Assembly (NCBI GenBank): GCA_946482325.1
Contig: CAMLRA010000076.1
Location: forward strand, 1 to 18,556
Source: an uncultured Chromatiaceae bacterium
Lineage (GTDB): Bacteria; Pseudomonadota; Gammaproteobacteria; Enterobacterales; Alteromonadaceae
Reading direction: 5' to 3'
Length of the DNA: 18,556 nt
Shown: in pieces, positions 7,383 through 14,549 of the stretch
How the letters are laid out: each line of letters opens with the position of its first letter
Numbering within the stretch: the stretch's first letter is position 1
Made by a program: the position numbers and the translations under genes
The notes under the pieces: model-generated
The model's input: only the letters and a program-made list of their open reading frames with translations
Database searches by the model: none
What the model was told of the DNA's origin: nothing

Positions 7383-8350
7383 ATCCGGGTCCGGAGGCTG
7401 AGAAAATTCCGGCATGGGTGACGGGACGACCATATCAAGCGGTCCTGCTATCGACGTTTTGTGCTGCTGCCGCGTATCTGCTGATGGTGCTCTGGAGTGG
7501 CTGGGAAGAAGTTCGACAAGCCATTGTAGTGATTGGATTTAGCGGTCTGAGCATCGCCTTATTGCTATCGCTGCTCAATTACCTGTTGCGGTTCGTGCGT
7601 TGGCAGCTATATCTGCAAACCTTAGGCTACCCGATCCGAGCCTGGCTTAGTTTGCGGATTTATCTGGCAGGATTTGCATTGACCACCACACCGGGTAAAG
7701 CAGGCGAATTAGTTCGTAGTTTTTTATTGCAACGGCAAGCGGTGCCGATGCAACAAAGTGTCTCAGCATTTTTTAGTGAGCGTTTGTCTGATTTACTGGC
7801 CGTCACAGCTTTGGCATTTCTCGGATTCTGGGTGTATCCGCAGGCACAGATGATAATTGCTGGTGCGACACTGATTTTGTTGACGGTCTATTGGCTGGTT
7901 TTACATGGACAGCTTATTCATTGGTGTAGTCGGCGCTTGAAATCCTGGCTACGCGTTCATCAGCTGATGCATCATTTGCAGCAACTGTTAGGACAAGTCC
8001 AACGTTGTCATACCGTTCGATTGATGACGATGACGACTTGCTTAAGTCTGGTGGCCTGGGCGGCCGAAGCCTGGGCTTTTCACCTGATTCTGGAATCATT
8101 GGGATATCAAGTTCCTATCGCGATTGCAGTGTTTATTTATGCTGTCTCGATGCTGGCAGGTGCACTCAGTTTTATGCCGGGTGGTCTTGGTGGCGCAGAG
8201 GCGATGATGATTGCGCTGTTGATATGGCAAGATGTCCCGGCGGGACCTGCAGTGGCTGCAACTGTGGTGATCCGGCTGGCTACTTTGTGGTTTGCGGTAT
8301 TAATCGGATTGCTGGCGTTGCTTAATCTGAAAATCTCATACTCTGACTGA
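7379..8350 (+). CDS. Flippase-like membrane protein of the LPG-synthase TM / UPF0104 (AglD) family
   Basis: 323 residues with about eight hydrophobic helices. Family signatures are clear: RFVRW (71-75), LTTTPGKAGELVR (101-113), SERLSDLL (133-140) and SFMPGGLGGAEAMM (264-277). Members are the membrane part of lysyl-phosphatidylglycerol synthases and stand-alone proteins often found beside polyprenyl-linked sugar pathways, where a flippase role is proposed. Here it would move the polyprenyl-phospho-pentose to the periplasmic face, or assist the transferase next door. The ATG overlaps the stop of the reductase gene (ATGA), so translation is probably coupled. No soluble catalytic domain is present. 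Family call is confident; flippase activity is inference. Confidence 0.82.
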   Translation: MNPGPEAEKIPAWVTGRPYQAVLLSTFCAAAAYLLMVLWSGWEEVRQAIVVIGFSGLSIALLLSLLNYLLRFVRWQLYLQTLGYPIRAWLSLRIYLAGFALTTTPGKAGELVRSFLLQRQAVPMQQSVSAFFSERLSDLLAVTALAFLGFWVYPQAQMIIAGATLILLTVYWLVLHGQLIHWCSRRLKSWLRVHQLMHHLQQLLGQVQRCHTVRLMTMTTCLSLVAWAAEAWAFHLILESLGYQVPIAIAVFIYAVSMLAGALSFMPGGLGGAEAMMIALLIWQDVPAGPAVAATVVIRLATLWFAVLIGLLALLNLKISYSD

Positions 8351-8398
8351 ATAATAACGTGCTCGCCGTGAGGTCTGAGCGCTGGTGAGAAATCGTTG

Positions 8399-9991
8399 AT
8401 GAATATCGATACAAAAACCGGGGTTAAAACCTGGAGTTGGGGGACTCAGCTAGTCTTCCTGGTTTTGGTCATCCTGCTGGCGACTGTGTTAAAAATCACA
8501 GATGTCAAAAGTCGGGCCATGCTGGAACATGACGAAGGGATCACGTTATTAGGGGTTACCGGACATCAGGGCGAGTTTACCAATCTGGTTAACACCAATC
8601 TGTTAGACCAATGGCAGCCTGCCAGTTCGTGGCAATACTATGTCAGTCTTCCGGCTGAAGTACCGCTTAGACAAATCCAGCATGACCTGAATTTGCATGA
8701 TATCCACCCTCCGATGTACTTTTGGGCATTAAGTACCTTCTTACAAAAATATGGACAGGTTGACCGACTCGCTTACGCGCTCAACTGGTTGTTTGCGCTC
8801 GCTGCAATCGTGATGTTCTACTTGGTGTTACGCCTGCAATTTGCCAGATTTCCTGCATTATGCGTCTGCGCTATATTTGCGTTTACTCCTGCATTGGCAG
8901 GTCCTTACGCAGTGTTACGTCAGTATGAATTAATGTTGTGCTGCGGCACCGGCTGTTTGCTGATGTTGAGTTATTTGTTATCGAACCAAACCGCCTCTGG
9001 TCGAGGGACGCCTGTTGCCTACCTAGGTTTTTGCCTCTTTGCTTTTATCGGTCTGATGACTCATGCACAGTTTGTATTGGTCTTAGCTGGGCTTTGCACC
9101 GCATTCGTCATCTTGCCCTTGTCATGGCGGAAAAAACTGTTGGTGATTGGCGCGGCAGCCCTCGCGGCGTTGCTTTTTGTTGTCAGTAATCCCGAATTTT
9201 TCCATACCTTGGAAAGGTTACAGGTACAGCGTCAGGGGGCAAGTTTATTGGAGTTTTTACGTCGCCTGACTTCAGTGGTAAACGGACTGGACGAACTGGT
9301 GGGACTATTCCCTGTGACTTCCGCGATGGTATTTACCCTACTGATGGTCTGGGCTTTACGACAGTGCTGGTTGACACTTTCCCAAAAAAAGGCAGCAGAA
9401 CCTAGCGAAATACTACCTCGATTTTGGCTTTACAGCGCGGTTCTCGTGATTGGCTTGATTCTGTTGCAATATCTCAGTATGAATTCTCCGCGTCATGCGA
9501 TGGGCGGCCGGTATTTCTTGCCGTTGTTACCCTTTTTTGTGCTGTTAGTTGCATTGTGGCTTACACAACGGCGGTGGTTAGATCATGCCTGGATTGTTGC
9601 TGCTCTAATGTTCACTGCATCTGTTAACTTATTAGCGGTTGAGATGTTGAATAGAGCTGATAAAGAACAGCGAATTGCTAAAGCCTCGCTGCAGGCCAAG
9701 GCTGTACTGATCAATAATCCAAGTCGTGGTGTGCTCAGTCCTGTGCTGCCTATTTTGCCAAAAATGGGGCAGGTTGCAGTGATGAGTCCTCAAGTGAGTT
9801 CGGATCAAATGCTGATATTGAGTGATAGATTACAGGCTGGCGACCTTGTTTGGTTGCAGCCTGGTTATCAGGTCAGTGCAAGTCAATGTGCGGAGCAATT
9901 GATGCTACTGCAACATCGATTTGTGTTGCAGGAAATTGCGCATAAGAGCGGAGTTTATCTGGTGTTAAAAAGGTTAAGCCACCCGCACTAA
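8399..9991 (+). CDS. GT-C membrane glycosyltransferase (GT39/ArnT-like), probable user of the lipid-linked pentose
   Basis: 530 residues with an N-terminal helix (about 17-34), a first periplasmic loop with the acidic pair HDE (44-46), the downstream NLHDIHPPMYFW segment (98-109) typical of GT39-type polyprenyl-phosphate-sugar transferases, many further helices to about 415, and a small soluble C-terminal region. An RQYE motif at about 174-177 also fits the family. Such enzymes transfer a sugar from a polyprenyl phosphate donor on the periplasmic side. The natural donor here is the product of the upstream genes; the acceptor (lipid A/core, O-antigen, pilin or another protein) cannot be read from the sequence. 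The ATG is preceded by GGTGAG (8384-8389); a TTG one codon earlier is in frame. The 48-base gap from the flippase-like gene has no terminator. Confidence 0.8.
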   Translation: MNIDTKTGVKTWSWGTQLVFLVLVILLATVLKITDVKSRAMLEHDEGITLLGVTGHQGEFTNLVNTNLLDQWQPASSWQYYVSLPAEVPLRQIQHDLNLHDIHPPMYFWALSTFLQKYGQVDRLAYALNWLFALAAIVMFYLVLRLQFARFPALCVCAIFAFTPALAGPYAVLRQYELMLCCGTGCLLMLSYLLSNQTASGRGTPVAYLGFCLFAFIGLMTHAQFVLVLAGLCTAFVILPLSWRKKLLVIGAAALAALLFVVSNPEFFHTLERLQVQRQGASLLEFLRRLTSVVNGLDELVGLFPVTSAMVFTLLMVWALRQCWLTLSQKKAAEPSEILPRFWLYSAVLVIGLILLQYLSMNSPRHAMGGRYFLPLLPFFVLLVALWLTQRRWLDHAWIVAALMFTASVNLLAVEMLNRADKEQRIAKASLQAKAVLINNPSRGVLSPVLPILPKMGQVAVMSPQVSSDQMLILSDRLQAGDLVWLQPGYQVSASQCAEQLMLLQHRFVLQEIAHKSGVYLVLKRLSHPH

Positions 9992-10046
9992 ATTAGTGGT
10001 GAGCGGATCCTTCGCCAGAGAATGTCATGCGTCCCGGCGGTGGTTT

Positions 10047-10055
10047 TGCTAAAAT
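10047..10055 (+). promoter_or_regulatory. Extended -10 promoter of rlmC
   Basis: TGCTAAAAT, an extended -10 element (TGn + TAAAAT at 10050-10055), lies 23 bases before the chosen rlmC ATG. There is no strong -35. It lies inside the upstream-extended reading frame and so argues against the longer start at 10027. Confidence 0.55.
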
Positions 10056-10077
10056 CGCCTCTTTGAATCTCCGTGGG

Positions 10078-11202
10078 ATGCGAAATTTGTACTGCGAAGC
10101 TTTTGCCCGTGGCAAGTGTGTGTCTTGCCCGCATATCCATCAGTCTTACTTGCAGCAGTTACTGCGTAAACAAGCGCAGTTGCAGCAGATTTTCCCTGAG
10201 TTGTCGCTGGAGTTGCCATGCCCGAGTGAGACGGCGCAGTTTCGCAATAAAGCCAAAATGGTAGTGATGGGGACCTGCACTGAGCCAGTATTGGGGATCT
10301 TCAATGGCGACGAGCCGGTAGACCTGACGACTTGTCAGCTGTATCCGGCTGGCTTCCAGAGCGCTTTTAGCCATCTGATTGAATTTATCCGGCTGGTGCG
10401 GCTAGAACCTTACCAGTTGGAGAGCCGGCGTGGTGAGCTGAAATTTATCCTGTTGAGTTACAGCGAACTGGATGGTTGGTTGCTGCGCTTTGTGCTGCGC
10501 TCACAACATCATCTGGCCGCTATCCGCAAACATTTGCCGACATTGCAGCAACAATGGCCTGAACTGGCTGTAGTGACGGTCAATTTGCAGCCGGAACATA
10601 AAGCCATTCTCGAGGGCGAACAGGAATTTGTCCTCACCAGCCAGAACATGCTGCGCCAACAACTCAATGACGTAGTGCTATACCTGCAGCCACAGAGTTT
10701 TTTTCAGACCAACACTGCTGTAGCCGCAGCTCTCTATCAGACTGCAATGGATTGGACCGCCTCATTGCAACCGACGCGGATTTGGGACTTATTCTGTGGT
10801 GTGGGCGGGTTTGCCTTACATCTGGCAAAACCCGGTGTACAGGTGACCGGCATTGAAATTTCGGCGCCGGCAATCGATTGTGCCAGCCGCGCAGCGCAGG
10901 AGCGCGCAGTCCAGATAGATTTTCGCGCGCTGGATGCCAGTGCCTTTGCTGACGCGGCACAGCAAGCGCCGGATTTACTGGTCGTTAATCCGCCACGTCG
11001 CGGCTTAGGCACAGCGCTTTGCCAGCGCATCGATGCGTTAAAACCTAAAGCGCTGTTGTATTCAAGCTGTAATCCGGCAACCCTGGCACGCGACCTGCAA
11101 AGTTTACCGGCTTATCAACCGCAACGGGCCCAACTGTTTGATATGTTTCCACATACCGATCACGCGGAAGTTTTAGTGCTGTTGCTGCGAAGCGGCAGCT
11201 GA
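10078..11202 (+). CDS. rlmC: 23S rRNA (uracil-747-C5)-methyltransferase RlmC
   Basis: 374 residues from this start, against 375 in E. coli RlmC. The N-terminal [4Fe-4S] ligands are Cys6, Cys14, Cys17 and Cys86 (YCEAFARGKCVSC and LTTCQLYP). FRNKAKMVV, RGELKFILL, LRFVLRS, PQSFFQTN, the SAM motif WDLFCGVGGF, VNPPRRG and the catalytic-Cys motif YSSCNPATLARDL follow in order; the protein ends LFDMFPHTDHAEVLVLL, nearly as in E. coli. It methylates U747 in helix 35 of 23S rRNA. The frame is open upstream to an ATG at 10027, but those 17 residues have no counterpart in E. coli and contain a promoter element. The ribosome site at 10078 is weak (GTGGG). It ends three bases from the convergent phosphatase gene. 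Confidence 0.95.
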   Translation: MRNLYCEAFARGKCVSCPHIHQSYLQQLLRKQAQLQQIFPELSLELPCPSETAQFRNKAKMVVMGTCTEPVLGIFNGDEPVDLTTCQLYPAGFQSAFSHLIEFIRLVRLEPYQLESRRGELKFILLSYSELDGWLLRFVLRSQHHLAAIRKHLPTLQQQWPELAVVTVNLQPEHKAILEGEQEFVLTSQNMLRQQLNDVVLYLQPQSFFQTNTAVAAALYQTAMDWTASLQPTRIWDLFCGVGGFALHLAKPGVQVTGIEISAPAIDCASRAAQERAVQIDFRALDASAFADAAQQAPDLLVVNPPRRGLGTALCQRIDALKPKALLYSSCNPATLARDLQSLPAYQPQRAQLFDMFPHTDHAEVLVLLLRSGS

Positions 11203-11205
11203 CAA

Positions 11206-11736
11206 TCACCGCGGCTTACATTCCGCCGGTTGCGGCAATTGCAGAACTTGCAGCGACCACTGTGTACCGGCACGGCTGAGCTGATAAACCCGGCCATAAT
11301 CTAGTTCCCCCAGTTCCGGCGCAGTTAATTGACTGAGCAGTGTCGCTAGTTGCGGCGCGGTATTGCTGTGGCCGACCACCAGCGCGTTTTCGCCAGTGTT
11401 GTGCAGCACTTTCACCAGTGCGGGCAAATCTTTTGCGTCGTATTGCTGTAGGTTGCGTCCCGCCTTGAGACTGGCGGCAGCAGTTTGTTTGGTCCGCTGA
11501 TAGCCGCTGTGATACAACACTGGCAACGGTACATCTTGCAATAAGGTTGCTAGTGCGGCCGCTTGTGCCTGGCCGCAGGCTGAAAGGGCCGGATCTTTGC
11601 TGTTGTCGGCTTTTTCGGCGTGCCGGACTAAATACAGCTGTTGTATGTCAGCCGCCTGCACAGTGACCGCAAAACCAGCCCCAAGCCACCAGCCAATTGC
11701 GAATATTGTCGTGGTACGAAAAATTTTGCCCGCCAT
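11206..11736 (-). CDS. Periplasmic histidine phosphatase-family protein (SixA/phosphoglycerate-mutase-like fold)
   Basis: 176 residues. A signal peptide (about 1-28, ending VQA before ADIQQ) is followed by a compact histidine-phosphatase domain: LVRHAEKAD with phospho-acceptor His39 and Arg38, GYQRTKQTA (Arg81), and ALVVGHSNT with His123. These are the catalytic residues of the branch; the substrate is not evident, since members include phosphoprotein, sugar and lipid-linked phosphatases. The chosen ATG has AAGGGG/GGTG just upstream and directly begins the signal peptide; the frame remains open 50 codons further upstream, but that stretch overlaps the divergent gene's leader and is not convincing. 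It is convergent with rlmC, with three bases between stops, and divergent from the TonB-like gene. Confidence 0.85.
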   Translation of the reverse strand: MAGKIFRTTTIFAIGWWLGAGFAVTVQAADIQQLYLVRHAEKADNSKDPALSACGQAQAAALATLLQDVPLPVLYHSGYQRTKQTAAASLKAGRNLQQYDAKDLPALVKVLHNTGENALVVGHSNTAPQLATLLSQLTAPELGELDYGRVYQLSRAGTQWSLQVLQLPQPAECKPR

Positions 11737-11777
11737 AGTCACCCCTTTTTTGTTTTTGCTGCGCCCAATCTGTGACA

Positions 11778-11796
11778 GCGGTGCAAAAAACACCGC
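11778..11796. promoter_or_regulatory. Inverted repeat in the divergent phosphatase/TonB intergenic region
   Basis: GCGGTG, a 7-base A-rich gap (CAAAAAA) and CACCGC form a perfect 6-bp inverted repeat between the two divergent genes (11737-11830). It could be an operator; on the + strand it is not a normal terminator since no T run follows. A repeated TGCAAA also lies here. Function unknown. Confidence 0.3.
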
Positions 11797-11830
11797 ATCG
11801 TGCAAATTTGTAGTCCTGTGGAGACGCATC

Positions 11831-12529
11831 ATGACAAGCATTTCATTATCCGACAATCTACAACCGGGAGCCGGGCTATTGAGCATGCAGCAACAGCCAA
11901 AATCTTTAAGCTGGCTGTTAACACTGGTGCGACATCTGACGATGGTTGCTGCTGCCGCACTGGTAAGCTTTGCAGTGTTTCAACTGATGGCGCGGCTGGT
12001 GCAATCGACGACGCCTATCACAGCTAAAGTCGCGACAGTATTTGATGTCACACCACAGGCGCCGCGGGAAGAATCTGCCGCGAAAAAAATTATCCGGGTA
12101 ATTCCACAGCCTCCTGTTGCACAGGTGATACCAAAACTGGCGCGACCAAGCTCCGAAGATCCCGGCGATTTGCTGGATGTCGTGCCAGATGCCGGGCATC
12201 CGGTCATCGCACTGACAGGCCCAAGTCTGGAAACGCCGGCCAGCGTTGATAAAGCGGCCACGCCGTTGGTGCGGATTGAGCCTAAGTATCCGCCGACAGC
12301 GGCCAGAGATGGTGTGAATGGCTGGGTGCAGTTGCGTTTTAATGTAGCGTCAGACGGCCGGGCCACAGATGTACGGGTGCTGGCGTCTGAACCCAGACGG
12401 GTATTTGAGCAAGAAGCTATCCGTGCGCTGAAGAACTGGAAATATCAGCCAAAACTTGAAAATGGTCGCGCCGTTGCGCAAAGTGATCTGGAAGTGCAAC
12501 TGGACTTCCGACTGGATCAGCAAGGTTAG
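11831..12529 (+). CDS. TonB-family energy transducer
   Basis: 232 residues. A short cytoplasmic N-terminus precedes one membrane helix (about 37-58, AAAALVSFAVFQLM), a periplasmic linker with Pro/Val-rich stretches (IPQPPVAQVIPK, 91-102) and a TonB C-terminal domain (about 147-228: VRIEPKYPPTAARDGVNGWV, then NWKYQPKLENGR). TonB proteins transmit proton-motive force from ExbBD to outer-membrane receptors; no exbB/exbD or receptor gene lies nearby. The ATG has GGAG at 11820-11823, seven bases upstream. The frame extends 78 codons further upstream but overlaps the divergent phosphatase gene, so the short form is preferred. An ECF sigma gene follows after 81 bases, suggesting a signalling unit rather than plain iron uptake. 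Confidence 0.85.
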   Translation: MTSISLSDNLQPGAGLLSMQQQPKSLSWLLTLVRHLTMVAAAALVSFAVFQLMARLVQSTTPITAKVATVFDVTPQAPREESAAKKIIRVIPQPPVAQVIPKLARPSSEDPGDLLDVVPDAGHPVIALTGPSLETPASVDKAATPLVRIEPKYPPTAARDGVNGWVQLRFNVASDGRATDVRVLASEPRRVFEQEAIRALKNWKYQPKLENGRAVAQSDLEVQLDFRLDQQG

Positions 12530-12610
12530 TGTGGGTGTGATTCCGGATAAGCTGCAGCTTCTGGGATGCTGTAGTTGTCAGAGGTTGCGCAAAGCGGCAG
12601 GGGAGGCAGT

Positions 12611-13225
12611 ATGGGCTGGAGATGGATAGGGCGATGGTCGTCTGCAGACCGGTTGCAGCTGGCAGAGCAGATACAGACAGAAAGCCGGTTGTTACTGCTG
12701 CAATATCAGCAACAGCCAGACCCGGCTTTGTTACAGCAATTGTTTTTGCGTTATGCCGATGCGTTGTACCATTTTTTACTGAAACAAAGTGATGCAGAGC
12801 TGGCGCAGGATTTGAGTCAGCAGGCCTGGATCCAATTGATGCTGCACGCCGGCAGCTATCATGGGCAAAGCTCCGTCAAAACCTGGCTGTTCAGTATCGG
12901 CCGCAACCTGCTGATTGATGAATGGCGCCGCCAACGCCCGCAAGCCGTGCAGGAGTTGCTGGATGAATTGCCAGATCCGGCGGCAAAGCCGTTGCAGCAA
13001 TTGCTGGCGGCTGAGCAGTCAGCCCACTTAGAGCTGGCGATCCAGCGTTTGCCATTGTTGCAGCGCGAAGCGCTATTACTGCAACTGGAAGATTTTTCGT
13101 TGGCACAAATCAGTGAAATTACCGGCGCAGGTCAGGAAACCGTGAAAACCCGGCTCAGATATGCGCGAAATCAATTGCAGCTTTGGTTAGCGAGCGCTGC
13201 GGAGCAGACTTATGAACACCGATAA
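12611..13225 (+). CDS. ECF-type RNA polymerase sigma factor
   Basis: 204 residues. Sigma region 2 (about 41-108) includes YADALYHFLLKQ, the core-binding DLSQQAWIQLM and the -10 recognition segment SSVKTWLFSIGRNLLIDEWRR; region 4 (about 138-190) has LPLLQREALLLQLEDFSLAQISEITGAGQETVKTRLRYAR, a helix-turn-helix. There is no region 1.1 or 3, so it is a group 4 sigma. The chosen ATG has GGGGAGG four bases upstream (12600-12606); a TTG at 12575 is the longer alternative with no good ribosome site. It overlaps the next gene by 14 bases, the classic arrangement for a sigma and its regulator. Its target promoters cannot be deduced here. Confidence 0.9.
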   Translation: MGWRWIGRWSSADRLQLAEQIQTESRLLLLQYQQQPDPALLQQLFLRYADALYHFLLKQSDAELAQDLSQQAWIQLMLHAGSYHGQSSVKTWLFSIGRNLLIDEWRRQRPQAVQELLDELPDPAAKPLQQLLAAEQSAHLELAIQRLPLLQREALLLQLEDFSLAQISEITGAGQETVKTRLRYARNQLQLWLASAAEQTYEHR

Positions 13226-13928
13226 ATCAGCCGGCGCCATGCCGGCCGCGGAGACTCAACCGGTAAACTCAGACGGCAAAAATATGGCGCCACAACTTGA
13301 CGATGCACTTCGGCAATGGCATCAGCACAGCAGACAACAACACCGGCTGGATCAAGCACATCGACAGGCATTGCAACAGCTGGTGTTGCGGGGAAGGCCG
13401 GCAGGGCGCAGCTGGCATTGGCAGCGCGGTGTGCAACAAGTGGTGGCGCTGGCGGCTTGTATTTTAGTGCTGGTGGTCTGGTTAACGCCGCCTGAGCTGA
13501 TGTATCAGATCGAACAGCAGCAACAGGGGTTATATACCATTCAAATTCATCAGCTGGCGCCTGCGATGGCAGAGCAAAACACAGCTGCCACACCGACCCG
13601 TGCGCAGCAGCGCCAGCAACAATATCAGCTGGTGTATCAGGATTATCTGCATAGTCAGCAAGAGAGTCTGCAACACAACCAGCAACAGGTCGCCCGCACT
13701 GTAGCCGTGTGGCGCGAGGCCACGGCAGCTGGCTGGCAATTACAGAGTTGTGATCGCTTGCAGCTGCAGGTCCATGCCGATTTGCTCGCTGCACTTAAAC
13801 AACAACAAGCCGATCAACAGCAGTGGCAGAAGCTGGAACAAAGCCAATTTTTATTGCTGACAATCGGCACGCAGGGACAAATTCTGGCATTGAAGCCCGC
13901 TATCGAAGCACCGCACTGTGCGATTTAA
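13212..13928 (+). CDS. Glutamine-rich single-pass membrane protein, candidate anti-sigma factor
   Basis: 238 residues; no family recognised. The order is: a cytoplasmic helical part (about 1-72), one hydrophobic helix (about 76-92, QVVALAACILVLVVWL), then a periplasmic part of about 145 residues that is predicted helical and very rich in Gln. By my count 49 of 238 residues are Gln. No zinc-anti-sigma HxxxCxxC signature is seen; the His are in WHQHSRQQH. The single membrane helix, the 14-base overlap with the ECF sigma gene and a GGAG site at 13201-13204 make an anti-sigma role plausible. The N-terminal 25 residues are low-complexity and a later ATG (13242 or 13284 region) is possible. Real gene: confident; role: inference. 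Confidence 0.75.
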   Translation: MNTDKSAGAMPAAETQPVNSDGKNMAPQLDDALRQWHQHSRQQHRLDQAHRQALQQLVLRGRPAGRSWHWQRGVQQVVALAACILVLVVWLTPPELMYQIEQQQQGLYTIQIHQLAPAMAEQNTAATPTRAQQRQQQYQLVYQDYLHSQQESLQHNQQQVARTVAVWREATAAGWQLQSCDRLQLQVHADLLAALKQQQADQQQWQKLEQSQFLLLTIGTQGQILALKPAIEAPHCAI

Positions 13929-13951
13929 CACCACCGTTGGCCCAGTCAAAC

Positions 13952-13980
13952 TTGGTCGGCTCTGGTGCTTTAGGTACAAT
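13952..13980 (+). promoter_or_regulatory. Promoter of the YgjP-family gene
   Basis: TTGGTC (13952-13957), a 17-base spacer and TACAAT (13975-13980). The predicted start near 13987 leaves about 47 bases of leader before the chosen GTG and shows that the gene pair downstream is a separate transcription unit from the sigma operon. Confidence 0.6.
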
Positions 13981-14033
13981 AAAACTTTTGGCAATTGCAG
14001 TTGTACTTGCAGGTATTAAGAGGCAAAGCGCCG

Positions 14034-14549
14034 GTGGATTTACCATATTTACGCCATTATCCGGAATCCATTCAGCAACAAGTACGTGCGCTGGTGCAGG
14101 CCGGGACGCTGGGCAGCACTTTAAAAAAACGTTATCCGGACAGCCGCCATGACATTCAGTCCGATGCGCGTCTGTATGACTACACCATGGCACTGAAGCA
14201 GCAGTTTATGCGCAGTTCGGCGCCTATCAGCAAAATCTGTTTTGACCCGAAGATCCATATCGTCAATAACGCGCTGGGCCTGCACAGTCAGGTTAGTCGG
14301 GTGCAGGGTCATTCGCTGAAAAGTAAAAATGAAATTCGCGTAGCCAGTCTGTTAAAAAAACTTCCATTGCCATTGCTGCACATGATTGTGGTGCATGAAT
14401 TAGCCCATTTACGGGAAAAAGATCATAACAAGGCGTTTTATCAATTGTGTCAGCATATGGAACCCCAGTATCATCAGCTGGAACTGGACCTGCGGTTGTT
14501 TCTGACTTGGCAGGACCTGGCTGGAGGAGCCGCGGATGCCGACTACTGA
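14034..14549 (+). CDS. YgjP-family metallopeptidase-like protein (DUF45/M48-like)
   Basis: 171 residues against 167 for E. coli YgjP. The zinc site is MIVVHELAHLREKDHNKAF (His121, Glu122, His125, third ligand His131), followed by FYQLCQHMEPQYHQLELD, almost as in E. coli as I recall it. SKICFDPKIHIVNNALGLHSQVSRVQG in the middle also matches. Family members have a metallopeptidase-like fold; E. coli YgjP has been annotated as a UTP pyrophosphatase, so peptidase activity should not be assumed. The GTG start gives MDLPYLRHYPES, which lines up with the E. coli N-terminus, with AAGAGG at 14018-14023; a TTG at 13995 would be nearly leaderless. It overlaps the next gene by 14 bases. Confidence 0.88.
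   Translation: MDLPYLRHYPESIQQQVRALVQAGTLGSTLKKRYPDSRHDIQSDARLYDYTMALKQQFMRSSAPISKICFDPKIHIVNNALGLHSQVSRVQGHSLKSKNEIRVASLLKKLPLPLLHMIVVHELAHLREKDHNKAFYQLCQHMEPQYHQLELDLRLFLTWQDLAGGAADADY

Noticed and set aside
11597..11830. Longer N-terminus for the TonB-like protein
   Set aside because: It would run through the divergent phosphatase coding region; the ATG at 11831 has GGAG at the right distance.
11737..11886. Longer N-terminus for the histidine phosphatase
   Set aside because: The extra 50 residues precede a complete signal peptide and overlap the TonB gene start; AAGGGG lies before the shorter ATG.
13210..13794. 194-codon - strand frame opposite the Gln-rich membrane protein
   Set aside because: The + strand gene has a ribosome site, overlap with the sigma gene and a clean membrane helix; the antisense product has no such support.
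13823..14152. Open frame of 109 codons bridging the membrane protein and YgjP-family gene
   Set aside because: It overlaps both supported genes in another frame and covers the promoter between them; no recognisable domain.
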